Shown: in pieces, positions 1 through 11,168 of the stretch
Numbering within the stretch: the first letter of the stretch is position 1
Layout of the letters: each line of letters begins with the position of its first letter
Assembly (NCBI GenBank): GCA_028673005.1
Contig: CM054116.1
Span: forward strand, 145,573,173-145,637,172
Reading direction: 5' to 3'
Length of the DNA stretch: 64,000 nt
From: Tanypteryx hageni
Taxonomy: Eukaryota; Arthropoda; Insecta; Odonata; Petaluridae
Position numbers and translations under genes: made by a program
Notes under the pieces: model-generated
Database searches by the model: none
The model's input: only the letters and a program-made list of their open reading frames with translations
Told to the model about the DNA's origin: nothing

Positions 1-2
1 CC

Positions 3-451
3 TTCGTCATTTGGCCCCATGGGACAAATAAACTTCACGAGTTCCACTGTCTACTTAACCAAGTCCACCCGTCCATCCAGTTCACCATGGAAGTCGAAGA
101 GAACGGCACCCTACCTTTCCTCGACGTTGTGGTGAAGAAGAGATCTGACGGAAGCCTTGGACACAGCCTATTTCGGAAAAGACGCACACTGACCGTTTCC
201 TTCATGCTGCCTCTCATCACCATCCTCAGCAGAAGGCATCAATAATCAAGGCCCTGATGCACCGAGCGAAGACGATTTCCGATCCCGAGTCGCTAGAAGA
301 CGAAAAAGAGCATATAAGAAGGGCACTCATGAATAATGGCTACAGTAACGCCTTCATCCGGCGGAACATAAAATCAAAACAAAACAAAAACCTTCGGTGG
401 AGCAACCAAAGCCCACAGCCTACGCAAAAATTTCCTTCATCGCCGGGACGT
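3..451 (+). pseudogene. Penelope-like element A, reverse transcriptase 3' part
   Basis: Forward frame 3 encodes the downstream part of a Penelope-like (PLE) reverse transcriptase, entering from outside the window. The stretch FVIWPHG normally follows the YVDD box, then come [14 protein letters not shown] and [10 protein letters not shown], the usual PLE motif after the palm. The frame is lost near 241 and PLE-like sequence resumes in another frame from 257 (RRALMNNGY). The element breaks off at 451 exactly where a LINE begins and continues at 3738 with its GIY-YIG end, so 1-451 and 3738-4230 are two halves of one element. The missing YVDD and fingers would lie upstream of base 1. It is a dead copy because of the frameshift and the insertion. 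Confidence 0.85.
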
Positions 452-529
452 AGCGCGTAGGGTGTTTGAGCATTCTAGGGCTTTTTTAGGTTAGATTTAA
501 GCAATTGCAATTTTTTAGCAAGCGTTGAG

Positions 530-3500
530 ATGCACGCCAATAGTAGATCAGATGGTAGGTTAGGATGTAGGCAGCTTACCGGTACGGGATTAATTGAGAG
601 CACAATAGGGGAAAATGTAAGAAATCCGTGCGGTAACAGAATTATCGAAGGCATGGGGATAAACGATTTTCCATGCAACAATTCCGTAGATAATGCGTGC
701 GACCTTAATAGCGCTATAAACCCGACGTTAAGTAACAGTAGAATACATTCCAAGCGTAGAAATAGTCGACATAGTAGGAAGGATAAGGAGGCAGTAAATA
801 ATAATAATTATAATCTTAATAGTAATAACAGTAATTATAGCTCAGTAGAGCGCGAGGAATCGTTACGTAGTCATAGCGAGAAATTAAAAATCATTACGGT
901 TAATTGTCGCAGCATTCGCAGGAAGGAGGCCGAATTTGAACATCTTATTCGTAGTCTGCGTGCTGATGTAGTTATAGGCACTGAAAGTTGGCTTACGGCA
1001 GACATAGTCAGTCAGGAGATCTTTCCTCCTGACTCTAGCGTCTTCAGAAAAGATCGATGTATCCGGTCGGGAGGTGGAGTCTTTATAGCAGTTAGCAATA
1101 AATACGAAAGTTACCCAATACAGATTAACGACGACGAAGTCGAAAGTGTTTGGTGTCGTGTGAAAGGAAGCGACTCCAAAACTATAAATATATGCGCTTT
1201 TTATAGACCCCCAAATGCGAGCGTGGAAACTATTCATTCTCTGGAGAAACAAGTGGCGACGCTAAATTCGTCTAATAAAGATAAAGCCATTATAATCGGG
1301 GGCGATTTCAATCTTCCGTCAATTGATTGAAGCCATCATTGCTTTTATCCCGGAGGTAGAGAGCGTGAATCGTGCGAGGCGTTACTAGAAACTTGCGGTA
1401 AGCACTCATTGTATCAATTAGTGAGATTTCCCACGAGATTTAATAATATATTAGATTTACTTGTTACTAATCTTCCTGAGCGTATGAATAGAGTATCTGA
1501 TGCTGAGGGAATAAGCGATCACAAGGCAGTGTACGTGGAATTTCAGTTAATTATTGAGAAACAGGTTAAGGCAAAAAGAAAACTTTATGTATTCGCCAAA
1601 GCCGATTTCACAAGATTTAGGTCTTTTCTGCGAAATAAATATACTAATTTCAGCAATTTAACCGATAGTGCAGACGCGAAGGAATCCTGGTGCATGTTCA
1701 GAGATATGATGCGTGAGTGTACAGATAAATTTATTCCGAGCAAACTGAAGCGTGATAGTGCAGAACCTAGATGGTACAATCAGGAAGTAAGAAGCGCTCT
1801 CCGACGTCAAAGAAAACTCCACTCTCGCGTAAATAACACATCCTCAACAGCTACGGTCGAACAGATTGCAATAATAAGGCAGCAATACAAGGAGGCGCGC
1901 TCCATAGCCAGAGTAGCAATGCGTAATGTGTTTAACAATTATAAAAAGAAGGTTTTACAGGAAAACTTGAAAGAGAACCCAAAAGCATTTTGGTCTTACG
2001 TCAGGGAAGTTCAAGGTAGGGGCCCCACTATTGCGTCACTGCGGTCGGAAACGGGAAACGTAGTTCACGATAGTATGGATAAAGCAAACCTATTAAATCA
2101 TCACTTTCAGAAAGCTTTTACTCGTGATGACGATGAATGTGAAACCCCTATTCCTATGCGTCAGGGCGATTCGATGGAAGATTTGGTATTTTCGGAAAAT
2201 GGCATCGCGCTCCAACTTCATTCAATTAAGCCAAATAAATCTCCTGGACCGGAGGAAATTCCCGCGCGTGTAATGAAAGAATTAGCTGCTGAAATCGCGC
2301 CGTATTTGAAAATTATATTCGAGAAATCCATTAGAGAAGGAGTAGTTCCTAAAGATTGGAAGGTGGCACATGTTACGCCCATCCATAAGAGTGGCGACAG
2401 AGAGAACCCCGAAAATTATAGGCCGATATCCTTAACTTCATTATCGTGCAAGATACTTGAGCACATAGTCTTTAGCTCTGTAATGCGCTATTTAGATAGT
2501 CATTCATTGCTTAGCGGATGCCAACACGGATTCCGGAGAGGTAGATCATGCGAAACGCAGATCGGCCTGTTCGTGGACGATTTGTTGCGATGCGGAGAGA
2601 AAAATACTCAGGTCAATGCCATATTCATTGATTTCAGGAAGGCGTTCGATGAAGTATCTCATAGGAAATTAATTGCGAAGTTAGGACAATGTGGTATCAA
2701 TTCGAAAGTTGTCGGTTGGGTGAGAGACTTCCTCTCGAATAGGGAACAGATAGTTGTCATCGATGGGAAATACTCGTCCCCCGTTAAAGTTGCTTCGGGT
2801 GTTCCTCAGGGAAGTGTATTGGGCCCTCTGCTCTTCTTAATCTATGTAAATGATATGTGCTCGGTTGTTCGTAGTAAAATTAGGCTTTTCGCCGATGACA
2901 CCGTTCTATATAAAGAAATAAAAAATCAGGAGGGCCATCAGTCTCTGCGTGAAGACTTAAGAGCCATTTCAGCGTGGTGCAAAGAATGGCAAATCGAAAT
3001 TAATTATACTAAATGTGCCGCAGTCACGTTCTGGAAAAGTAAGAACAAAGATTTAGGTTTCGAATATAAAATAGATGAAATGAGTATTCGACAAGCTGAG
3101 TATGTAAAATATTTAGGTGTAACCATTTGTCGAGATCTTTCGTGGGACATGCACATTCGTCGAGTTATAGGCGCGGCACACAAGAAACTGGCATTCATAA
3201 GTAGAATAGTACGGAACACTACAGAGAAAGTACGCGAAACATGCTACTTATCACTGGTAAGACCACAAGTGGAATACGCAGCGAGCATATGGGATCCGTA
3301 CGAGAAGGGACACATAATTCAACTAGAAAGAGTACAGCGCAGAGCAGCCAGATTTGTAAAACAAAAGTACGAACATAAGGAAAGCGTCACCTCTTTATTG
3401 AGCGATTTGAACTGGGTATCACTGGAGGACCGTAGATTGCACTCAAGGTTGAAACTTCTAGAGAAATATAGGTCAGAATGTCTAAAAGAGGAGGTAGTGG

Positions 3501-3655
3501 GAATAATTGTGGCACCGACGTATATAGGTAGAAATGATCGAGACGATAAAATACGTGAGATCGATTGTAGGACGGAGCGTTATCTAGGCTCGTTCTTTCC
3601 GAGAACAATAAGAGATCACAATAGGAAATTTCGAATTGCGTTAGGCAATCTTTAG
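530..3655 (+). pseudogene. LINE A ORF2: AP-like endonuclease + reverse transcriptase, one internal stop
   Basis: A single frame of 1041 codons runs from ATG 530 to TAG 3653, broken only by TGA at 1328, where the family has a tryptophan after GGDFNLPSID. Residues about 118-370 form the endonuclease/exonuclease/phosphatase domain (ITVNCRSIR, TESWLTAD, GGGVFIAV, AFYRPP, GGDFN, then SDHKAVYVEF). The reverse transcriptase follows, with YRPISLTS, HGFRRGRSC, FIDFRKAFDEV, SGVPQGSVLGPLLF and the catalytic FADD box at about residue 787. The remaining C-terminal part has the usual WDPYEKGH and RRAARF. No separate ORF1 with zinc knuckles is visible, and the first 115 residues are Asn/Ser-rich. One substitution would account for the only lesion, so insertion looks recent. 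Confidence 0.9.
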
Positions 3656-3715
3656 GTAGGATTTGGTGCATTGCACCCCCTGCCACCCACCAACTTGGTG
3701 AATTGCAGGGTAACT

Positions 3716-3737
3716 TGTAGATGTAGATGTAGATGTA
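3716..3737 (+). repeat. TGTAGA microsatellite tail of LINE A
   Basis: About four units of the hexamer end the LINE and touch the GACGT target duplication. The same tail, in two units, ends the truncated copy at 13410. In CR1-group elements such repeats are recognised by the reverse transcriptase when it primes at the target. That role is known for the group and inferred here. Confidence 0.85.
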
Positions 3738-4232
3738 GACGTCAGAACGCATAGCCAGGATTCTACGAAAAGAAAATATCGTCGTCCGTTTCAACACGCT
3801 GAGAAAAATAAAAGAAGAACTCCCGTCTGCGAAAGATGCACTCGACCCGCTAACATGTGAAAGAGAATTCCATGCAGTTGCGGACACGTATACGTCGGAC
3901 AAACGGGACGATCCATTCGCTGCCGCTTAGCCAAACATAGACTGGTCATGATGAGCAAGAAGTGGTCGGCCATAGCGGAGCACGTCACCTCCGGCTCGGG
4001 AGATAAAATTACGCTAAAAGAAACGAAAATGCTCGCGAAAGAAGATCGATATTTTCCGAGGTTAATTCGCGAAGCTATTAAATCGAAAAACATCAATTTA
4101 AATAGAGACGACGGTTTGCACATCAGCGCAACATGGAAGCGACTCTTCCGACGGAAAAGAGAAAGGGAGGAAAAATCCGTGGGAGCAATTCCGGCAACTC
4201 GAACGGGCCAACCAACTACGGACAACGGTTAA
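3738..4232 (+). pseudogene. PLE A, linker and GIY-YIG endonuclease domain
   Basis: Continuation of the PLE interrupted at 451. TSERIARILRKENI and the following KDALDPLT are the linker that precedes the nuclease in PLEs. After a frame change near 3866 comes IPCSCGHVYVGQTGRSI, the GIY-YIG nuclease core, then the downstream conserved block SAIAEHV and IREAIKSKNINLN. The nuclease is thought to nick the target DNA in these elements. The first residues of the GVY motif are lost at the frameshift. From 4233 to about 4500 no coding potential is visible; this is probably the element's 3' non-coding end. Confidence 0.85.
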
Positions 4233-4500
4233 ACCAGGAAGGAGCGAGTGGAAATAAAAGCAGATCCCTACCTCACTTCATCTCCTAAAGATGCAGACTG
4301 CAATGCCTGCGGAACGTCGAGAATCAGCAATTCCGTCAACGCAGCGAAACCCGGAAACCTTCACCAGCAACAGAATAGAAAGTAAGAATAAGAATCTTCA
4401 TTTCTTTCTACGTGAAATAGTGCAAATCACTAGTGAAAATCTCGATCGTAAATTATTTTAAAATGTTAAAGACTAAAGGTATCGTATTCCAGACGATTGT

Positions 4501-4985
4501 GTGTTAATCAAATGCAAAAACGAAAACTTTCCTGATATCGTAGAAAGATCTCAGATCTCGGGGAGACTTGCACGAATTTTGGCCAAAGACGGAGTGACCA
4601 CCATTCACAAGCCACCGACGAAGATCAGGGGTTTATTGAGACCTGTAAAGGATGACATAGGCCTGAGGACTCCGGGCGTTTACTCCATTCCCTGCGAGTG
4701 TGGGAAACAGTACATTGGGGAAACGGGGAGAACCATCGAGACCCGTATGAAAGAGCATGAGCGGTGCATGAGATTGCGGCAACCGGAGAAATAGGCAGTC
4801 GCGGAACATTGCCTATTCGAGAGTCATCGCGTTCGGCTCTCAGACGCGAGAGTGATCGCAAAAACCAACAGGTATTGGGACCGGATCGTCAAAGAAGCCA
4901 TCGCGATCCGGCTCAATCCTATCCCAATCCCAATCTATTTTATATACGGTCAGAAGGACCTATCATTTGGCCGTCCCCGTGAGAT
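4501..4985 (+). pseudogene. PLE B fragment, GIY-YIG domain
   Basis: A second, different PLE end. The frame gives GRLARILAKDGVTTIHK, then RTPGVYSIPCECGKQYIGET with a complete GVY...YIG nuclease start, RMKEHERCMRL, an in-frame TAG at 4792, and AVAEHCLFESHRV and RYWDRIVKEAIAI after it. Nothing of the reverse transcriptase precedes it, so the copy is 5'-truncated at about 4490. It cannot be the end of PLE A because PLE A already has its own nuclease domain 600 bases upstream. Confidence 0.82.
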
Positions 4986-4989
4986 ACAT

Positions 4990-5492
4990 TGCGTGCTTAG
5001 GGTACTTATGAGTAAACTAAATACTAGTTTTTATTGCCTTAAGGCTAAAATACATATAAAATAACAATATAAAAAACCATTTATTTCTTATAAAACTAAG
5101 ATTAAATATATACTAAAGTTAATTAAGAATAGTTTCATGTGGGTGGATTATTTACAGGGATTTTAGTTATATATATTTTTTGTTGTTAATATATTTTTTC
5201 CCCATCTGTTTTTATTATTTTTTATATATATACATATATTTTTTGGGAAATATTATTTTTTTTTAAATTTTATTTCATTTTTTTTAATTATTTTCTAAAA
5301 TCCCTTTTATTTAATATTTTTTCAGTAAATAACCACACCCGTTAGTTTCTATATAATAAACAATAATATTGAGACGCTTTAGGGCATACAATATGCGCGT
5401 CAATATAAATAATTAATTAACTATTATAAATTTACAACTTTAATCTAAATCTAATATAATTGATAGTAGCTCAATAACTTTGGCCAAAACTA
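4990..5492. other. AT-rich non-coding spacer
   Basis: About 500 bases of T-rich and A-rich low-complexity sequence between two PLEs. I see no open frame, inverted repeat or gene here. Confidence 0.6.
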
Positions 5493-5690
5493 ACAAAAGT
5501 GGAATACTCCTTTAGCCAAAACAGCTAGAGGGCTGCAAAACCCAATGCATTTCGCCCACAAGGTGGGCATCGTCAGGGGTAGAACCTGTTTCAACAGTGA
5601 CTGGAAGCCAACTGTCAGGTTGAAACGGAAAGTATTAAGAAGACGACCGAGAAACAAGCGAAACGCGGAAAGATTTTTCGGCGTGTGTGT
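5493..5690 (-). repeat. PLE C terminal repeat, 3' copy
   Basis: This copy lies downstream of the reading frame and in its sense, and is inverted relative to 7399-7598. The two copies align along their whole length with few differences (for example CAGCTAGAGG here against the complement of CCTCTAGTTG there). It supplies the last codons of the polyprotein. Confidence 0.88.
5550..5576 (-). ncRNA. Hammerhead-like ribozyme core in PLE C, sense copy
   Basis: On the reverse strand the sequence reads CTGACGA, a spacer T, GCCCAC, a CTT loop, GTGGGC, then GAAA. This fits the hammerhead consensus CUGANGA, helix II, GAAA, with a perfect 6-bp helix II. Hammerhead motifs are known from the terminal repeats of PLEs. 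I could not define helices I and III or the cleavage site with confidence, so activity is unproven. Confidence 0.6.
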
Positions 5691-7405
5691 CGTTTAAATC
5701 TGTCAATTTGTATAGGGTCTTGTTGAAATCTGTGTCTGTGTTCATAAGTGTATCGCGGTTTTTGTAAATGTGAAGGTTTTCTAACGAGTTTAGTGAGTTA
5801 TTGGCTGAAGTTATCAGTGTTAAATCGTTTACGTGTATACTATGACCTGTTTCAAAGATGTGGTTGGCAACGCTTGATTTTTCAAAACGATTATATTTAT
5901 AGTGAGCCATGTGTTCCTTGAAGCGTGTTATTAGTTTCCTTCTTGTTTGTCCTATGTACTTTTTGTCGCAGTGTGAGCATTGTATTTTATAAATACCGGA
6001 CTTGTTCAAAGATTCTGTTCTGTCTTTTGTACTGCCCAGTAAATTTTTCAAATTAAAAGGATTTGTATATGTTATGGTATAATTCTTATGTTTAAAAATT
6101 TTGTTCAAGCCTCTATTTAATGGTGGAAAATAAGGCAATTTTACAAACTTGTCCTCTTTTTTGGTGTCTAATTTAAGGGAAGTGGCATTGGACAAAGTTT
6201 TAATAAAGTTATGTTTTCTCACTAATTTATTAATTAAATTATTATCGTATCCAAGTTTAGCGGCAATTTGTTTTATGTGTTTAAGTTCCTTTGCATATCT
6301 GATTTTATTGAGGGGGATGTTACATAATCTGTGTGTTAAAAATTGAAACACAGCTATTTTTTGGTTCATAGGGTGAAAGGAGTTGTTAGGAATAAAGTTA
6401 TCAGTATGTGTAGGTTTTCTAAAAATGTCAAACTCAATGTGTTGTCTATTATTTATGATAAGCAAGTCCAAAAATGGCAAGGTGTTGTTTTCTTGAAGTT
6501 CATAAGAGAACTTGATTGAAGGATATATGTTGTTTAACTGATTAACAAATTCATCTACATTTTGTTTCTTTAAATCAAAGATTGTGAATATGTCATCCAC
6601 GTACCTCAACCATATATCTGGAAAGTAATGAAATTTTTTGCAATCGTTTTCAAAAGAGGACATGAAAATGTTGGCTAAAAAGGGAGATAAGGGGTTTCCC
6701 ATAGAAGTGCCTTGAGTTTGTTTGTAAATTTCATTTTTAAATGAAGAAACGTTCTGTGACATGCATAAATTAGTAAGTTGTAAATATTCGAGGACAATTT
6801 CATCAGAAAAATTTTGTTTTAGTAACAATGATTTTAAAATTTGGGATGTTTCTTCCAGAGGTACACTTGGGAAGAGGCTTTTGACGTCAAAGGAGACCAA
6901 AATCTCAGACTCTTTTAATGTTATGTCTTTTAGTTTACTTATCACGTCATAGGTATTTTTAACAGTGTTTGTCAGGAAAGGACATCTGTTTAAATTCACT
7001 ACTAAGCCATTTGGCCAAGTTATAGGTTGGGCTATTTATTCCTGATGCAATCGGTCTCATGGCTTTGTCATCTTTATGTATTTTGGGGAGGCAGAACAAT
7101 TTAGGTATGTTTGGGTTTGAAATTTTTAACTTGTAGCTTCATTTATTATCAATGATGGTTTTACATCCTTTAATGATGTCTTTGGTTTTTTGAATCATGG
7201 AATTTAATGGGTTCTTCTTGAGTTTAATGTAAGGTCCATTGTTCAACATAATTTGGACATTGTCAAAGTATTGTGTCTTATCCATGATCACTATTTTATG
7301 GCCCTTGTCAGCCTTAATGTAAAAACAATCTTTATCTCTGAGTTGTTTCATGGTTTTGGAATAGTTTTTGGGATGAGACTTATTTAATTTGTTCAACACA
7401 CACAC
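5635..7405 (-). pseudogene. PLE C reverse transcriptase / GIY-YIG polyprotein
   Basis: Read from 7405 downwards. KADKGHKIVIMDKTQYFDNV is the PLE N-terminal motif. An in-frame TGA lies at 7139-7141, then KLFCLPKIHKDDKAMRPI follows. A frameshift at about 6999 leads into SFDVKSLFPSVPLEE (RT motif A), QGTSMGNPLSPFLANIFM, WLRYVDDIFTIFDL with intact YVDD, and TLPFLDLLI with FRKPTHTDN. The last 150 residues hold the GIY-YIG nuclease (SGIYKIQCSHCDKKYIGQ, then FKEHMAHYKYNRF and VANHIFETGHS). The frame from 6999 to 5635 (454 codons) is open and ends inside the inverted repeat. One stop and one frameshift make this a recent but inactive copy. Confidence 0.92.
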
Positions 7406-7598
7406 ACGCCGAAAAATCTTTCCGCGTTTCGCTTGTTTCTCGGTCGTCTTCTTAATACTTTCCGTTTCAACCTGGCAGTTGGCTTCCAGTCACTGTTGAA
7501 ACAGGTTCTACCCCTGACGATGCCCACCTTGTGGGCGAAATGCATTGGGTTTTGCAGCCCTCTAGTTGTTTTGGCTAAAGGAGTATTCCACTTTTGTT
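7399..7598 (+). repeat. PLE C terminal repeat, inverted 5' copy
   Basis: Inverted partner of 5493-5690, lying upstream of the reading frame. It begins in a short CA run and ends in CCACTTTTGT. It places a hammerhead-like core on the strand opposite to the element's mRNA. Confidence 0.88.
7514..7540 (+). ncRNA. Hammerhead-like ribozyme core in PLE C, antisense copy
   Basis: Forward-strand CTGACGA at 7514-7520, helix II arms GCCCAC and GTGGGC, then GAAA at 7537-7540. It is identical in the core to 5550-5576, so selection or recent duplication has kept it unchanged while the repeats differ elsewhere. Confidence 0.6.
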
Positions 7599-7885
7599 TT
7601 GTTTGTAAATCTAATATAATAATAAAACATATAAATGAATAAATTGGGCTGGGAACGTGCCAAGAGTAGTGAAAGGCTGTCAAAAATGCAATAGGCTATC
7701 AAAGCGCAGGAAAAATTAACAAAAAAGGTCTTTTTAAGGGATGGTATTTACAATGAATGATGATGATGATAAATATGTACAATAAACAAAAAGCAGTAAT
7801 AATACTAAGTAATATTAACAATATAAAGGCATTTTTAAAATAGTAAAAGCATAATATTAATAGGCGGTCGCTGATTGGCTAAAAA
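7599..7885. other. AT-rich spacer
   Basis: Low-complexity AT-rich sequence with an ATGATGATGATG run near 7757. No coding sequence or repeat border is visible apart from the poly(T) run that starts the next element. Confidence 0.5.
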
Positions 7886-10251
7886 TTTTTTTTTTTTAGG
7901 CCCTCTTAAGGGCCATAAAAAAGGCATTTCAGTCCAAAATTTGCTTTGGAAAACGGTAGCGGGTTTTCTTAGGGATAATATAGTCCCATATCGTAAGCAA
8001 AAGTTCATTGGCAGTATGGGGAAGGTGCCTGCGAAGCCTGTGGGCTCGCAATTTTACAAAATCTCCCAATGTAGAAATGCGACGGGCGGATAACATTTCC
8101 TGCATAGGAACGAGTTGTGATTGCTGTCAAATGGCGCGGATGGTTTTATTTTGAAAAACTTCCAGGCGTTTTCGGTTAGTTTTGGAGGTATTAAAGTATA
8201 CCTCGCTGCCATAAATAAGATGTGGTCGAATTAGTGAAAGGTAAAGTATCATTTTGTCCTTTGTGGACATTTGGCTTTTGTTGCTAAAAAGGGAGGCTAA
8301 TTGGCTTTTAACGGCGGTAGCTTTATGAATGGCATACGTCGTATGGTCAGTCCACGTAAGTTTTTTATCAAATATTACGCCTAAAAATTTGTGGGAGTTG
8401 GTGGTTGGTATTGTCTTGCCCGCCATTTGGGGTGGAACCGTTAATTGATTCGTCTTAAATCGGGTAAAGTGAACATGGGCGCTTTTTTCGGGGTTAATAA
8501 GTATTTTCCATTTAATAGTCCAGGCCTGTAAGGCGGAAAGGTGAGCAGTCAGTCGTCTTGTCGCTACGTCGGGGCAACGGGACTGGGAAACAATGGCTGT
8601 GTCGTCAGCGTACATAAATAGTTTCGTATGGGCGTGGGTAGGTATGTCATTTACATAAAGGGAATATAGTAAGGGGCTTAATATTGCCCCTTGAGGAACG
8701 CCAGCCGTAGCGGGGCGAATTGAGGAAAGTGAGTTTTGAACAGAAATTTGGAAGTGCCGTTCCGACAAAAAGCTGGTAAGAAGTTTAAGAAAAGAGAGAG
8801 GAAGGTTAAGGTTTGCAAGCTTATAAATAAGGCCGTCGTGCCAGACGGTGTCAAACGCTTTAGCAACGTCTAGAAAAACGGCTTCGGTGGATTTCCGACC
8901 TGGATAAAATCCGCGAATAATGGTTTCGGCAAGTCGAAGAATTTGGTGGGTGGCCGAAATATTGGGTCGAAAGCCCATTTGTTCTGGGCGAATTAGGTGC
9001 ATGGATTTAGTTAATGGAGTCAGGTTCTTAAGAATTAGTAATTCAAAAATTTTGGAAAGAGTGGGAAGAAGGCTAATGGGTCGATAATTTTGAGGAAGGG
9101 ATGAATATTTACCCGGTTTGGAAAAAAGTATAATTTTACCAAGTTTCCAAGGTTCAGGAAAATAAGAAAGAGAAAAACAGGAATTATAAAGGTCGGTTAA
9201 AATAGAAATAAATTTTGAAGAGGAAGAAAGGGATTTTAGCATTTTATTAGTAATTTTATCTATACCGGGGGCTTTTTTAGTTTGAAGATTATGTAAAATA
9301 GTTTTAATTTCAATATAAAAGGCAGTTAATGGTTCGGAATCGGGTGATAACAGCAAGGAAGAGCGGGTGGCGGAAGCGGCGGTGTCGGTCTGTGAAAAAT
9401 TTAGGGGGGGGCAGTCATAATAGATTGAAGATAATCTGCAAAAATATTAGCTTTAAGTTTAGGGTCATAAATATATACATTATCATTTTTTAGGGGTGGG
9501 GTGGTGGGAAAAGGCTTAGTTAAAGATTTAGTCATCCGCCATGCGGAGCCATCTGAAATTTTTAAAGAGTTTACTTTATCTTGCCAGAGAGAGGTGCGAT
9601 ACTTGCGGATTTCATGTTTTATAAGGTTCGTAGACCGAGTAAAAATTAACTTATCATATGGATCGCGATATTTTTGCCAAGATCGGCGAATACGGTTACG
9701 GCGTTTAATTAGCGCGCGTAAAAAATTTGGAAGGGGAGGGGTTTCTTTATCAATAGAAAATTTTGGAGTTGATGCCTGGGATTTAGATAAATTTAATATT
9801 TTGGTAAGAGAATCAATACGGTCTAAAATAGCTGTTTTAATAAGGGGAAATTTAGGGGAAAGTAAAGCAATTTTGTCATTTAAAATATGTACAAATTTAT
9901 TCCAATCAGTGCGTAATAAGGGGGGGGGGAGAATATATAGTAGCGTCCAAAGTCAATTCAATGTTAATAGGAAAATGGTCGGAGCTAAATATATGAGATA
10001 CCGTGGGGGTAAAATTTAACGGAAAGTTGGCGGTAACGGCAAAGTCAAGAATATCGGAGGAAAATGGAGCAACGTGAGTAGGTTCAGTAGGGGATTCAAT
10101 GGAAATAGGGTTAGAGGAGATAAATTGAAGAAGAGTGGAGCCGTTGCGGTTGTTGGTTAAACATCCCCAGTGGGAGTTTTTCGAGTTCCAGTCACCTATA
10201 AAAAGTCCAGGTCGTGGGTCAGAAAAAAGGCGTTTAAGGTCTTTTGTCAAA
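7886..10251 (-). mobile_element. Jockey-type LINE B, 5'-truncated
   Basis: Reverse-strand non-LTR retrotransposon ending in poly(A), seen as the T run at 7886-7897 on the forward strand. It starts inside the endonuclease at 10251, where sequence of a PLE begins. The motifs (FLDVAKAFDTVWHDGLIYKL, GVPQGAILSPLLYSLYVNDI) are those of the Jockey clade. No target duplication could be recognised. Confidence 0.85.
7929..10251 (-). pseudogene. LINE B endonuclease / reverse transcriptase
   Basis: The 5' part (10251-9906) encodes the end of the endonuclease: GDWNSKNSHWGCLTNNRNG, then DILDFAVT and SSDHFPI. The next 550 bases keep a linker in shifted frames (KTAILDRIDSL, RSWQKYRDPYDKL). From 9356 a frame of 409 codons is open: NYRPISLLPTLSKIFE, EQMGFRPNISATHQIL, FLDVAKAFDTVW, AGVPQGAILSPLLYSLYVND and the catalytic YADD at about 8605. 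A TGA at about 8128 precedes the normal C-terminal tail (SARRISTLGDFVKLRAHRL), which ends at 7929. Frameshifts and stops make it dead. Confidence 0.85.
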
Positions 10252-10362
10252 AGAAATTTTGGTTCATGCATAAGCGTGTTAGTCTTACTAATTCATCTAC
10301 TGTTTTTAATGGTAAGTTTTGATCGGTGAGCCATTCTTCGAGGAATTGTAATGTTTCACTGA
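10252..10362 (-). repeat. Inverted piece of PLE D
   Basis: These 110 bases are the reverse complement of 10747-10857 with only scattered differences, and encode the RT stretch ETLQFLEEWLTDQNLPLK on the reverse strand. The piece sits directly upstream of the main PLE D fragment in opposite orientation. This is an internal segment duplicated and inverted at the 5' end, as produced by template switching or twin priming during integration. Confidence 0.85.
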
Positions 10363-10365
10363 TGG

Positions 10366-11168
10366 GAGAGCAAATGTACACAAACATACTAAAAAATCCA
10401 ATCAATAAAATGATATCAGAAACCACCAAAATTGTTAAAACATGCACAACACTCATCACGAAACAACTCAGCCTCCAACTTCACACCTCAAACCCCAGGG
10501 TTCCTAGGATGTATTGCTTACCCAAAATCCACAAAGACGGCATTCCCCTCAGACCCATTGTTTCGTCTATCAACAGCCCGACATATAAAATTTCACGTTG
10601 GCTTAATGACCAATTTAAACAATTTCCTATCAAACATGATTCAAATATAAAAAACAGTCCTCATTTCATTAACGAAGTTAAAGACATAATACTACAGGAC
10701 AGTGAAATTTTAGTTTCTTTTGATGTTTCTTTCCTAGCGTTCCCATCAGTGAAACATTACAATTCCTCGAAGAATGGCTCACCGATCAAAACTTACCATT
10801 AAAAACAGTAGATGAATTAGTAAGACTAACACGCTTATGCATGAACCAAAATTTCTTTCAAGTTAACAACATGTTCTACCAACAAAACTACGGTACAACA
10901 ATGGGAAACTACCTTTCACCTTTCTTAGCCAACCTATTCATGGTTAACTTCGAGAAACGATGCAAAAACACTTTCAAATACTTCCCTCGCTTATGGCTAA
11001 GATACGTTGACGATATTTTCGCGATTTTCGATACCACCAATAATAACTTAACTGATTTTCTACAGCAACTAAACGATCAATATCCTTCCATTAAATTTAC
11101 ACATGAAGTTGAAAAACAAAATACATTGCCATTTCTTGACCTTCTCGTAAAAAGAGAAAACAACCAAA
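10366..11168 (+). pseudogene. PLE D reverse transcriptase fragment
   Basis: Forward-strand PLE coding sequence without its ends. YTNILKNPINKMISET, MYCLPKIHKDGIPLRPIV and ILVSFDV lead to a frameshift at about 10738, followed in the next frame by WLTDQNLPLKTVDELVRL, YGTTMGNYLSPFLANLFM, WLRYVDDIFAIFD with intact YVDD, and TLPFLDLLVKREN. The copy stops at 11162-11168 against sequence of a hAT element, with the seven bases AACCAAA shared by both partners. It is the same family as PLE E at 22.4-23.6 kb and carries the same frameshift. Confidence 0.88.

Larger units (their letters stand above)
452..3737 (+). mobile_element. CR1-like LINE A, nearly full length, inserted in PLE A
   Basis: A 3.29-kb non-LTR retrotransposon with one long frame (endonuclease plus reverse transcriptase) and a 3' end made of a short TGTAGA microsatellite, the kind of simple-repeat tail used by CR1-group LINEs instead of poly(A). 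It is flanked by the 5-base duplication GACGT at 447-451 and 3738-3742. Deleting the element and one GACGT rejoins the PLE frame across the site (residues IAGTSERIARIL), which fixes both borders. A second, strongly shortened copy of the same family lies at 13160-13410, with the same last codons and tail. The clade (CR1/L2-like within the Jockey superfamily) is inferred from motifs only. Confidence 0.88.
5493..7598 (-). mobile_element. PLE C flanked by inverted terminal repeats
   Basis: A Penelope-like element read on the reverse strand, with one frame for reverse transcriptase plus GIY-YIG bounded by two copies of a roughly 200-base repeat in opposite orientation (5493-5690 and 7399-7598). 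PLEs are known for such LTR-like ends in direct or inverted order. Each repeat holds a hammerhead-like core. The host sequence outside the repeats shows no clear target duplication. Lesions in the frame make the copy non-autonomous. Confidence 0.88.

Noticed and set aside
5493..7598. Possibility that the inverted repeats are DNA-transposon ends
   Set aside because: The enclosed gene is a clear PLE reverse transcriptase with GIY-YIG, and inverted PLE ends are known.
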